From: Nitrospirillum amazonense
GTDB taxonomy: Bacteria > Pseudomonadota > Alphaproteobacteria > Azospirillales > Azospirillaceae
Length of the DNA: 59,129 bases
Assembly (NCBI RefSeq): GCF_007828035.1
Contig: NZ_VITV01000014.1
Location: 56,552 to 115,680, forward strand
Reading direction: 5' to 3'
A program made the translations under genes and the position numbers. Under the pieces are notes generated by a model. That model ran no database searches. It was not told the origin of the DNA and saw only the letters and a program-made list of their open reading frames with translations. Position 1 is the stretch's first letter. The number at the start of each line of letters is the position of its first letter. Positions 51,300 through 58,478 of this stretch are shown in pieces.

Positions 51300-53807
51300 C
51301 TAGAAGACATACTGGACCAGCAGGCCGATGGTCTGGACCGTGTAGTTCTCGGGAATGACGCCCAGGTAGGTGTTGTTGTTGATCACGCCTGCCGTCAGGC
51401 CGGTGTAATGGAAATCCACCACCCGCTCATAATTGAAGCGATAATACAGGCGGTAGGACAGCTCTTCCGACATTTGCCAGCGCACATCGGTTTGCAGGGC
51501 GTGGCTGTCGTAGGTGATCTCCGGGAAGCTGTTGCCGGCCTGCGCCGGCGTCAGGCTGTTGAAGAAGGCGCCGGTGCTGGCGAAGGCGTAGTCGATTGCC
51601 GTTCTGGCGCGGGTGAAGGTGTAGTCCGCGTTCAGCGAGATGACGCCCCAGCTGTGATGGGCGTTCAGCCCCAGGGTATAGTTGTCCGACCCCACCGTTT
51701 CCGTCCAGCCGTTGGCCAGGGGATAGCCTGGGCTGCCGGCACTGCCGCTGGTGCCGCTGCCGGTGGCGTTGATGTTGGCGACACCCCGGTCCTGGTTCTG
51801 ATAGGTGACATAGCCCGTCAGCGTGGTCGCCGCCGACATCTGGTAGGTGTAGGCGGCGGTGATATCATAGGCGTGGGTGGCCTGCAGGCCGTAGGCGGCG
51901 TCGTACTCGTCCACCTTCAAGCTGCCGGTCAGCTGCAGGTCGCTGCGCGGGGACAGGATGTAGTTGGCCTGGCCACGCAGCACATGCTCACTGCGGTTGG
52001 CGACGTCAAACTTGCGCAGGTCGGCCAGGGCGAAGGCCGGATCGCCCGCCGGCGTCGCGGGGATATAGCCGGGCAGGGCCGAGGAATAGTAGGGCGTATA
52101 GGGGTTGGACTGGTAGTCGCTGCCGATGCGCCGCGCGAACTCATAGGACAGGCGGGCGGTGCCCCACTCATACCCCGCGGTGCTGACCTGCAGCCGGGCG
52201 ATGTTGTCGTGGGCGTCCGCGATCTCCCGTACCGTGTGGTCGATGGTGTCGTTCTCGTAACTGAGGTCCAGCTTCCAATGCGTGTCCAGGCGGTAGGCCG
52301 CCTTGACCGTCGCCTGCAACGCATTGTTCGCGAAGGGCATGTTGCGGATCTGGACCAAGCTGCCCGGCGTGTTGGCCCGGTAGATGCCGCTCAAGGACGG
52401 GATGAAGGGCGCCAGCCCGCCGTCGATGGCGATGTAGCCGTACTGCCCGGTTTGCGGATTGTAGGCGACGTAGTTGGTGCGGTTGGCCTCATCCCGGTCG
52501 CGCACTTCCACCGTCAGGCCCAGGTCGGGACTGACGGTGTAATGGTACTGCGCCACCGCGTTCAGGATGTTGATGGCGGCGTTGGCGGTGGGCTGGCTCA
52601 GCGCCGAGGCGCTGTTCCATTGGCCGAGGTTGATGGTGTTGCCGCCGCTGGTGATCAGGCCGCCGCCCGTGCTGGGCGCCTGCAACTCATCATCCTGGCG
52701 CATCAGGCTGTAGGACAGGCTGGCGGTGAAGCGCGAGGCTGGCGACAGCTGCACCGCCAGATCACCCTTCACCGTGTGATAGTCGTTGTTGGGCGCCAGG
52801 CTCAGCCGGCCGGTCTGCGGGATATAGGCGCCAGCGGTGGTGTTGGAGGTCAGGCCCGGGTTTTGCCAGGTGAGATCCAGGATGTCGTTGCGGAAAAAGG
52901 ACCCGGCATAGGCCAAGTTGGCCTGGAAGTTCTGTTCCTTGTAGCGCACGCTGCCGGTGACATCGACGGTCTGGTAGTGGATGGGCTGGATCAGCTGGGT
53001 GGCGCCGTTCTGGAATGGATAGCCGAAGGTGGCGCTGATGGGCTGGGTGCCGTTGCGCTGCTCATCGGAAATCTTCAGGAACAGCTCGGTATGCTCATCC
53101 GCCGTGTAGGTCAGGGAGCTGCCGGCCTTTTCCCGCAGGATGCGCAGGGTGCTGGGCCCCACCGCCGCCGCCACGGCGTTGACCTGCGCCGAGGTGGAGG
53201 CGCCGGGCGTCAGGCCGCCGCGCAGGGTGAGGTTGCCGGTGCCCACCCCGTCCCACAGCGACTTGGCGGTGGTGGAGAAGGTGTGCGGGATGCTGTCGAA
53301 ATAGGCCTGCAGGTCGAACACGCCATAGCGGCCGACGTCCACCTGGTAATACTGGTCGGTGCGGCCCAGGTTCTGGCCGTAGGCGGAGGCGTGCAGGGCG
53401 GTCTTCCGGTTCTCTGCCGAGAAGCCCAGGCCGGTGACGGTGAAGCCGTTCTTCCAGTCGCCGTATTCGTTCAGCGCGGCCGAACGGCTGTCCTGGCCGA
53501 AGGTGCCCATGATGCCGGCCTCGAACCAGCCCTGGGTCCACCAGTCGGGGGCGCTCTTGCTCTGCGTCATGTCCGGCGTGCGGAAGGGCACGGGATACAT
53601 CAGGCCTGTGGGCGTGCGCGTCACGTCGTCGATGATGGACAGGCCGTCGCTGTCCCGTGCCCGGTTCATCACCTGGGCTGTGGGGTTCAGGACGTTGCCC
53701 GGCCCGCCATAGCCGGTGGTGCCGCTGTCGGCCTGGGCCGCCGTCACGGCCAAGGGGGCGGTGGCCGCCAGCAGCCAGCGGGTGTGGGTTTTCAGACGAG
53801 GTCTCAT
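51300..53807 (-). CDS. pioB: PioB/MtrB-type outer-membrane porin for a decaheme cytochrome
   Basis: 835 residues, close to PioB (about 810) and longer than MtrB (about 700). A signal peptide (LLAATAPLAVTAAQA) is followed by a long all-beta sequence with alternating aromatic/hydrophobic strands and the terminal LLVQYVF, ending in phenylalanine as outer-membrane barrels do. The CxxC motif found in Shewanella MtrB is absent, as in PioB. In the family, this barrel holds the decaheme cytochrome so electrons pass across the outer membrane. The ATG at 53807 overlaps the decaheme gene stop by 4 bp. Longer in-frame extension to 54248 is a shadow of that gene. Family assignment good; Fe(II) oxidation specifically is inference. 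Confidence 0.88.
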   Translation of the reverse strand: MRPRLKTHTRWLLAATAPLAVTAAQADSGTTGYGGPGNVLNPTAQVMNRARDSDGLSIIDDVTRTPTGLMYPVPFRTPDMTQSKSAPDWWTQGWFEAGIMGTFGQDSRSAALNEYGDWKNGFTVTGLGFSAENRKTALHASAYGQNLGRTDQYYQVDVGRYGVFDLQAYFDSIPHTFSTTAKSLWDGVGTGNLTLRGGLTPGASTSAQVNAVAAAVGPSTLRILREKAGSSLTYTADEHTELFLKISDEQRNGTQPISATFGYPFQNGATQLIQPIHYQTVDVTGSVRYKEQNFQANLAYAGSFFRNDILDLTWQNPGLTSNTTAGAYIPQTGRLSLAPNNDYHTVKGDLAVQLSPASRFTASLSYSLMRQDDELQAPSTGGGLITSGGNTINLGQWNSASALSQPTANAAINILNAVAQYHYTVSPDLGLTVEVRDRDEANRTNYVAYNPQTGQYGYIAIDGGLAPFIPSLSGIYRANTPGSLVQIRNMPFANNALQATVKAAYRLDTHWKLDLSYENDTIDHTVREIADAHDNIARLQVSTAGYEWGTARLSYEFARRIGSDYQSNPYTPYYSSALPGYIPATPAGDPAFALADLRKFDVANRSEHVLRGQANYILSPRSDLQLTGSLKVDEYDAAYGLQATHAYDITAAYTYQMSAATTLTGYVTYQNQDRGVANINATGSGTSGSAGSPGYPLANGWTETVGSDNYTLGLNAHHSWGVISLNADYTFTRARTAIDYAFASTGAFFNSLTPAQAGNSFPEITYDSHALQTDVRWQMSEELSYRLYYRFNYERVVDFHYTGLTAGVINNNTYLGVIPENYTVQTIGLLVQYVF

Positions 53808-55027
53808 CGTTCGAACCGTGCGCCGGAGGGACTGTTGGATCCGTGGATGTTCACGTGGCAGGTCTGGCAGCTGGTGGCGATCAGGCGCGGGTCGGGCATG
53901 GGCCCGCGCGCCATATTGCCGGCCGTCAGCAGGCTTCCGGGGTGGCCGTCTTGCGAGTGGCACTGCTGGCACAGCACCGGGCGCGGCGCGTTCAGCAGGT
54001 TCTCGAAGTTGGACCCGTGCGGCGAATGGCAGTTCAGGCAGCTTTCCCGCACCGGCGCATGCTCGAACAGGAAGGGCCCGCGCTTGTCGGCATGGCAGGT
54101 GAAGCAGACCTCGTTCACGCTGTCGGCCTTCAGCAGGGGCGCCGTGGTCGAGCCGTGCGGGTTGTGGCAGTCGGTACAGCTGAGCTTGCCCTCCAGCAGG
54201 GGCATGTGCGACCGGCGGGCGAATTCCGCGTGCTGGGCCTTGTGACACTGGAAGCAGGTCTCGTTGATGCTTTCCCGGGCGGTCAGGCCGCGTGCGCCGA
54301 AGGTGGTCATGGGATTGTGGCAGTCAGCGCAGCCCAGCTGGTTGCTGTCATGAATGCTGTCATGCCAGAAGATGCGCTGGCCGCCGGCATGGCAGGTCAG
54401 GCACTGGCCGTTCTGCTCCGCCACCGGCGTTTTGCTTTTCTTGGAAAAGCTGATGATGGTGGTGAGATCAGACGGATCCTCGACATGGGCGGAGCCGGGC
54501 CCGTGGCAGGCCTCGCAATTCTGCGCCTGCAACTCCGTGCGCGGGTTCTGCTGGAACACCTTGGCATGGATGGTGTGGGCCCAGTTGGTCGCCTCCTGCT
54601 GGTGGCAACTCTCGCACGTCTCACGGCCGACATAGGTGCGCTGCGGCTTGGCCTCCGCCTTTGGCGTCTCGCTTTTGGGTGGCTCGGGGGCATAGCTGGC
54701 AAGGCGCGTCCATTTTGACGCCGCCGGCTGCGGGGCCGGCGCCGGGGTGAACTGGGCGGCTTTCAGGCTGGGGTAGGGGGCTTGCGCCGCCATGCCGCCC
54801 GTTGCCATGCCGCCCGTCGCCATACCCATGTGCGCCGGGCCTGCGGGCATGGCGGCGATGTCGCTGTCGATACGGTGCAGGGCGTCGGCGTCGACATGGC
54901 CCGCATGGATGCGCGCCATTTCATCCCGCAGGGCCGCCTGGTCAGGCGGCAGCACAGGCGTTTCCGCGCGGGCCAGGCCCGCCAAGCCGCAGGCCAGCAG
55001 CAGGGCCAGAACGACGCCGCGCCTCAT
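53804..55027 (-). CDS. pioA: Decaheme c-type cytochrome (PioA/MtrA type)
   Basis: 407 residues with a signal peptide ending ARA at 21. Ten CXXCH motifs occur between residue 138 and about 391: CESCH, CEACH, CLTCH, CADCH, CFQCH, CTDCH, CFTCH, CLNCH, CQQCH, CQTCH. An extension of about 110 residues before the haem region, with a GMATGGMATGG repeat, is similar in kind to the N-terminal extension of PioA and is absent in MtrA. It would sit inside the porin and carry electrons between the periplasm and the cell surface. Translationally coupled with both neighbours by 4-bp overlaps. Confidence 0.92.
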   Translation of the reverse strand: MRRGVVLALLLACGLAGLARAETPVLPPDQAALRDEMARIHAGHVDADALHRIDSDIAAMPAGPAHMGMATGGMATGGMAAQAPYPSLKAAQFTPAPAPQPAASKWTRLASYAPEPPKSETPKAEAKPQRTYVGRETCESCHQQEATNWAHTIHAKVFQQNPRTELQAQNCEACHGPGSAHVEDPSDLTTIISFSKKSKTPVAEQNGQCLTCHAGGQRIFWHDSIHDSNQLGCADCHNPMTTFGARGLTARESINETCFQCHKAQHAEFARRSHMPLLEGKLSCTDCHNPHGSTTAPLLKADSVNEVCFTCHADKRGPFLFEHAPVRESCLNCHSPHGSNFENLLNAPRPVLCQQCHSQDGHPGSLLTAGNMARGPMPDPRLIATSCQTCHVNIHGSNSPSGARFER

Positions 55028-55443
55028 TGCGGCGCCAGGGATTTGAGGTAGGCGACCACGTCCCGGCGCTGTTGCTCATCCGCCAGACTGAAGGGCATCT
55101 TGTTCGAGACGGATGGGTCGCCGACGAAATCGCCCAGGTATTTGTGCGGGTTGGCCAGGTAGGCGACGATATTGTCCTCGCTCCACACCAGGCCCTTGGC
55201 CGCCGCTTGCTGTACGGCGGGGGAATAGCTGTAGCCGTCGATGCTGCCGGCCGGGCGACCGACCACGCCGAACAGGCTGGGACCCACCTTGTTCACGCCC
55301 TGCTCCGCCGAATGGCAGGCGGCGCATTTCTTGAAGACGGTGGCGCCGTTGGCGGCATCGCCCGCAGCGCGGGCCGTGCCGGCACACCCCACGGCCAAGG
55401 CCACCACCAGCGCGGCGGAAAACAGGTTTTGCTTCGGCGTCAT
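55024..55443 (-). CDS. Monoheme class I cytochrome c, periplasmic electron carrier
   Basis: 139 residues with a signal peptide ending ARA at about 26. The haem motif is C40-A-A-C43-H44, preceded by GATVFKKC, and the likely axial methionine is in NKMPFSLADEQQRRDVVAYLKSL. This is the ordinary c550/cycA-like class I fold. As first gene of the operon, it probably links the decaheme conduit to inner-membrane acceptors, the place held by the HiPIP PioC in Rhodopseudomonas. GAGGGAG lies about 8 bases upstream of the ATG, and ECF-type promoter site 7 lies 31 bp upstream. Confidence 0.92.
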   Translation of the reverse strand: MTPKQNLFSAALVVALAVGCAGTARAAGDAANGATVFKKCAACHSAEQGVNKVGPSLFGVVGRPAGSIDGYSYSPAVQQAAAKGLVWSEDNIVAYLANPHKYLGDFVGDPSVSNKMPFSLADEQQRRDVVAYLKSLAPQ

Positions 55444-55473
55444 ACAGCGGCTCCCTCAGTCCCTGTCCCCTCA

Positions 55474-55501
55474 GACGGGTGGGACCGGCGGGATATTCCC
55501 C
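55474..55501 (-). promoter_or_regulatory. ECF-type promoter motif, site 7 (electron-transfer operon)
   Basis: On the minus strand: GGGGAATA-N15-CCGTC, followed by TGAGGGGACAGG. The start codon of the monoheme cytochrome is 31 bp past the CCGTC, leaving a leader of roughly 24 nt with a clear ribosome binding site. Confidence 0.75.
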
Positions 55502-55554
55502 TGCCGCCTCGAAAAAGTGAGTTTTGAATAAAGTATTGGACTAGTGGCTGGGCG

Positions 55555-56148
55555 TCAGACCGTCTTCTTGGCCTCCCCCGTCACCGGTGTCCAGGATGGC
55601 GGGTCGCTGGCGGGGAAGGAGTCCTCGCTGGCGTCCTCCACCGCGTCGCGATCGGGCATATAGGGCGGTGGGGCGTTGGCCTTGTCGATCAACGCCCTCT
55701 GGCCCTCGGCCATGGCCTGCGGCACCACGGGGCCCGGCGTCGTGACCACGGTCTGATGGCCCCGGATGCTCGGATCCTCCATACGGGCCGGCGCCATGGT
55801 GGGGCCGCTCAACACCTGCCGCATCTGGTGGGTCTGCGGCCGGGGCAGGGGGCGCGGCCGCTCCTCCGGATCGCTGATCTCATAGGGCAGGTTGTGGCGC
55901 TCCGCATAGTCCACCGCCTCCTGCAGCTTGTCGAAGGCGAGGAAGACATCCATTTGCGGATCGCCGCCGCCCTTCCAGCCCATCAGCGGATCGGTTTCAT
56001 GGGTGGGCTTGGCCTCATACGTCAAGATCCAGGACATTTTGCGGCCCGGCGCGTTCTGCATCGTCGCCGGCGCGGGCCGGCGAATATAGGCGCGGAGCGG
56101 GACGGGGATGCCCAGAGGATCGCCCGGGGATCGAAGCGGCTTGGTCAT
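55555..56148 (-). CDS. NDUFS4-like complex I accessory protein with an extra C-terminal tail
   Basis: 197 residues. Residues about 19-92 match the ETC complex I subunit (NDUFS4) family: RAYIRRPAPATMQ, WILTYEAKPTHETDPLMGWKGGGDPQ, VFLAFDKLQEAVDYAERHNLPYEI. That family is about 100 residues in alphaproteobacteria and mitochondria. Here a further 100 residues follow, Pro-rich, ending DAVEDASEDSFPASDPPSWTPVTG, a motif found at the end of various small stress-related proteins. GGAGG precedes the ATG by 7 bases. Whether it joins NADH dehydrogenase is unknown; the tail and location suggest a stress-linked paralogue. Confidence 0.85.
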   Translation of the reverse strand: MTKPLRSPGDPLGIPVPLRAYIRRPAPATMQNAPGRKMSWILTYEAKPTHETDPLMGWKGGGDPQMDVFLAFDKLQEAVDYAERHNLPYEISDPEERPRPLPRPQTHQMRQVLSGPTMAPARMEDPSIRGHQTVVTTPGPVVPQAMAEGQRALIDKANAPPPYMPDRDAVEDASEDSFPASDPPSWTPVTGEAKKTV

Positions 56149-56176
56149 GTGTCACCTCCAGAAGGAAACACCGCTT

Positions 56177-56202
56177 CAAGCGTCATTGCCCGGCTTCGTT
56201 CC
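56177..56202 (-). promoter_or_regulatory. Possible EcfG-like site for the NDUFS4-like gene
   Basis: On the minus strand GGAAC-N15-CGCTT, 29 bp upstream of the ATG. The spacing and second box deviate from the usual GGAAC-N16/17-CGTT, so this is a weak candidate. It is supported mainly by the better site facing the other way. Confidence 0.3.
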
Positions 56203-56217
56203 CCGCCTCCCCGAAAC

Positions 56218-56242
56218 GGAACCGGCCGCCCTTGCATCTGTT
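56218..56242 (+). promoter_or_regulatory. EcfG-like general-stress promoter for the SDR gene
   Basis: GGAAC-N17-GTT, ending 33 bp before the ATG at 56275. Alphaproteobacterial general-stress promoters read by EcfG-type sigma factors have GGAAC-N16/17-CGTT; here the base before GTT is T. SDR genes of this type are common members of that regulon. Confidence 0.5.
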
Positions 56243-56274
56243 GACGCCGCATACCCCCTTGCGGAGATAGGATC

Positions 56275-57270
56275 ATGAGCGAAGCAGGCAACGGCACCTC
56301 ACGCCGCACGGTCATCGGCGGCTTGGCGGCGGGCACGGCGATGGCGGGTTTCACGGCGGTTCCCGCCCAGGCGGCGCCCGCGACCGCCGGAGGCAGGCGC
56401 GCGACGCCTGAATATCCCAGCCCGCCCTTTCCCAAGCAGGAACAGCAAGAGCCGCCGGGTCTGGCCAGCCGTATGAACCCCCGGCCGGACCATGGCGAGG
56501 AAAGCTACAAAGGGTCCGGCCGCCTGGCGGGGCGGAAGGCCCTGATCACGGGGGGCGACAGCGGCATCGGCCGCGCCGCCGCCATCGCCTTCGCCCGCGA
56601 GGGGGCGGACGTGGCGTTCGGCTACCTGCCGGTGGAGGAGCCGGATGCGAAGGAGGTGGTGACGCTGATCCAGGATGCGGGCCGCAAGGCCGTGCCCCTG
56701 CCGGGTGACATCCGCAACGAGGCCTTCTGCCAAAAGCTGGTGGCCGACGCGGCGCGCGAACTGGGGGGGCTGGACATCCTGGTCAACAATGCCGCCCGGC
56801 AGCATTCGGTGGACAGCCTCACCGACATCAGCAGCGAGCAGTTCGACGACACCTTCAAGACCAACGTCTATGCCATGTTCTGGATCACCAAGGCGGCCAT
56901 GGCGCACCTGGGCAAAGGGGCGGCCATCATCAACACTGCCTCGGTCAACGCCTACGACCCCTCACCCAATATCCTGGATTATTCGGCGACCAAGGGCGCC
57001 ATCATGATTTTTACCAAGGGCCTGGCCAAGCAGTTGGCCAAGAAGGGCATACGCGTGAATGCCGTGGCGCCGGGTCCAGTGTGGACGCCCTTGCAGCCCA
57101 GCGGCGGCCAGCCGCCGGAAAAGCTGGTGACCTTCGGATCGGATACACCTCTGGGCCGGCCGGGGCAGCCGGCGGAGCTGGCGGCGCTCTACGTGCTGCT
57201 GGCCAGCAACGAGGACACCTTCTCCACCGGCCAGGTCTTCGGCGCCACGGGCGGTCACGGCGGGCCGTGA
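56275..57270 (+). CDS. Tat-exported short-chain dehydrogenase/reductase
   Basis: 331 residues. A twin-arginine signal is at residues 9-33 (TSRRTVIGGLAAGTAMAGF, then AVPAQAA). The body is a YghA/YhdF-type SDR: cofactor loop TGGDSGIG, NNAARQH, catalytic serine in NTASVNAY, YSATK with the Tyr-x3-Lys pair, and a C-terminal GQVFGATGGHGG. The Tat signal on an SDR of this group is unusual but seen in some alphaproteobacteria. GGAG is 8 bases upstream of the ATG. Faces the NDUFS4-like gene across a 126-bp gap with EcfG-like boxes. Substrate unknown. Confidence 0.9.
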   Translation: MSEAGNGTSRRTVIGGLAAGTAMAGFTAVPAQAAPATAGGRRATPEYPSPPFPKQEQQEPPGLASRMNPRPDHGEESYKGSGRLAGRKALITGGDSGIGRAAAIAFAREGADVAFGYLPVEEPDAKEVVTLIQDAGRKAVPLPGDIRNEAFCQKLVADAARELGGLDILVNNAARQHSVDSLTDISSEQFDDTFKTNVYAMFWITKAAMAHLGKGAAIINTASVNAYDPSPNILDYSATKGAIMIFTKGLAKQLAKKGIRVNAVAPGPVWTPLQPSGGQPPEKLVTFGSDTPLGRPGQPAELAALYVLLASNEDTFSTGQVFGATGGHGGP

Positions 57271-57301
57271 GGCCCGCCGCCCCGCCGCCCCCGGGGGGAG
57301 C

Positions 57302-58222
57302 TCAAGCGACCTTGAGCACCACTTTACCCCGCACATGCTCGTCCTCCAGCACGTGCTCCGCCTCCGCCGCCTCTTCCAGGGCGAAGACCTTGTCGACCTG
57401 CACCCGCACACGGCCGGCGTCGATGAGGCGCCCGATCTCCACCAGCTGGCGGCCGTCGGGGTGGGCGGTATAGCGCGTGCCCTCGGCGTCATGCTCCCTG
57501 GCCTTGTCGGCCGACGGCTCGGTTAGGGTGGAGACCAGGACGCCACCCTGTTTCAGGACTGACCATGACCGGTCCTGGGTTTCCCCCGCCACCAGGTCGT
57601 AGACCAGGTCAACCTCCGGCACCTCATCCTCGAAGCGCTGGTTCTTGTAGTCGATGGCCTTGTCCACGCCCAGGGACCGCACCCACTCCAGGTCCCCTTC
57701 GGAACAGGTGGCGTAGACGGTGGCGCCGTAGGCCTTGGCGAACTGCACGGCGAAGTGGCCCACGCCACCGGCGGCACCGTGAACCAGCACCCGCTGCCCG
57801 CCCTTCAGGCGGCCATGGTCGAACAGGCCCTGCCAGGCCGTCAGGGCCGCCAACGGCACCGCGGCGGCGTGGATGGGATCCAGCCTCTCCGGCTTGGGCG
57901 CGCAATGGGCAACGTTGGCCACCACGTACTCGGCATGGCCGCCCCGGTCGGTGGGCAGCATGGCGAAGACCGCGTCCCCTTCCGTATAGCCGGTGACGGC
58001 GCGGCCGCATTTCTCAATCGTGCCGCACATGTCGCGGCCCAGGGTCAGCGGCAGCTGGTCGGCCGGGAGGTACTTGCCACTGCGGATCTTGTAGTCGACG
58101 GGGTTCACGCTGGCCGCCTGGACCCGTACCAGCACCTCATAATCACCGGGCTCGGGTTTGGGCACATCTTCCAGCGTCAGAACCTCGGTCCCGCCAAAGC
58201 TGTGGATACGCACCGCCTGCAT
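57302..58222 (-). CDS. NADPH:quinone oxidoreductase-like MDR-family enzyme
   Basis: 306 residues. Features of the zinc-independent medium-chain dehydrogenase/quinone reductase family: VRIHSFGGTEVLTLEDVPKPEPG at the start, ASVNPVDYKIRSG, the cofactor loop HGAAGGVGHFAVQFAKAYGA, and the final HVRGKVVLKV. No structural-zinc cysteines. It probably reduces quinones or reactive carbonyls, a protective role. ATG at 58222 has GAGGAGG upstream; the longer frame to 58339 is not needed. Convergent with the SDR gene over a 31-bp gap. An EcfG-like site lies upstream. Confidence 0.9.
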   Translation of the reverse strand: MQAVRIHSFGGTEVLTLEDVPKPEPGDYEVLVRVQAASVNPVDYKIRSGKYLPADQLPLTLGRDMCGTIEKCGRAVTGYTEGDAVFAMLPTDRGGHAEYVVANVAHCAPKPERLDPIHAAAVPLAALTAWQGLFDHGRLKGGQRVLVHGAAGGVGHFAVQFAKAYGATVYATCSEGDLEWVRSLGVDKAIDYKNQRFEDEVPEVDLVYDLVAGETQDRSWSVLKQGGVLVSTLTEPSADKAREHDAEGTRYTAHPDGRQLVEIGRLIDAGRVRVQVDKVFALEEAAEAEHVLEDEHVRGKVVLKVA

Positions 58223-58262
58223 CGGAGCCTCCTCTCTCTCACGTGGGGACGATGGGGCAGCA

Positions 58263-58287
58263 AACCCGCCAGCGCCGTCATGGTTCC
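58263..58287 (-). promoter_or_regulatory. EcfG-like general-stress promoter for the quinone reductase gene
   Basis: On the minus strand GGAAC-N17-GTT, ending 41 bp before the ATG at 58222. It is the same arrangement as the site before the SDR gene; the base before GTT is G rather than C. Confidence 0.45.
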
Positions 58288-58407
58288 GCGTCGCCGGTGG
58301 GAACCAGGTCGCCCCATCCACGGCGCTGCCATAGTGCACCAGTACCTGGGCGCCCCGATCCCGCGGGAAGCACCGGTGACGAGAGCCAGATGTGAACCGA
58401 GCCTCGG

Positions 58408-58457
58408 ACGGCGTTTAACCGCCGTGCTCGAGGGATAAGGCCGGGATAGGTCCGGCC
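58408..58457 (-). terminator. Two hairpins after the alpha-oxoamine synthase gene
   Basis: GGCCGG-N7-CCGGCC (58439-58457) and ACGGCG-TTTAAC-CGCCGT (58408-58425) lie 21 and 53 bp past the synthase stop, in the direction of its transcription. The first is followed on the minus strand by TTATC. They probably end the synthase transcript before the quinone reductase promoter. Confidence 0.45.
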
Positions 58458-58478
58458 CGCCACAATTTCAGGCGCACC

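Noticed and set aside
51261-54245. 994-codon open frame on the plus strand
   Set aside because: Antisense of the outer-membrane porin and decaheme cytochrome genes; the haem motifs and signal peptides are all on the minus strand.
53808-54248. In-frame extension that would make the porin 982 residues long
   Set aside because: It is a shadow of the decaheme gene. A true ATG with a signal peptide lies at 53807.
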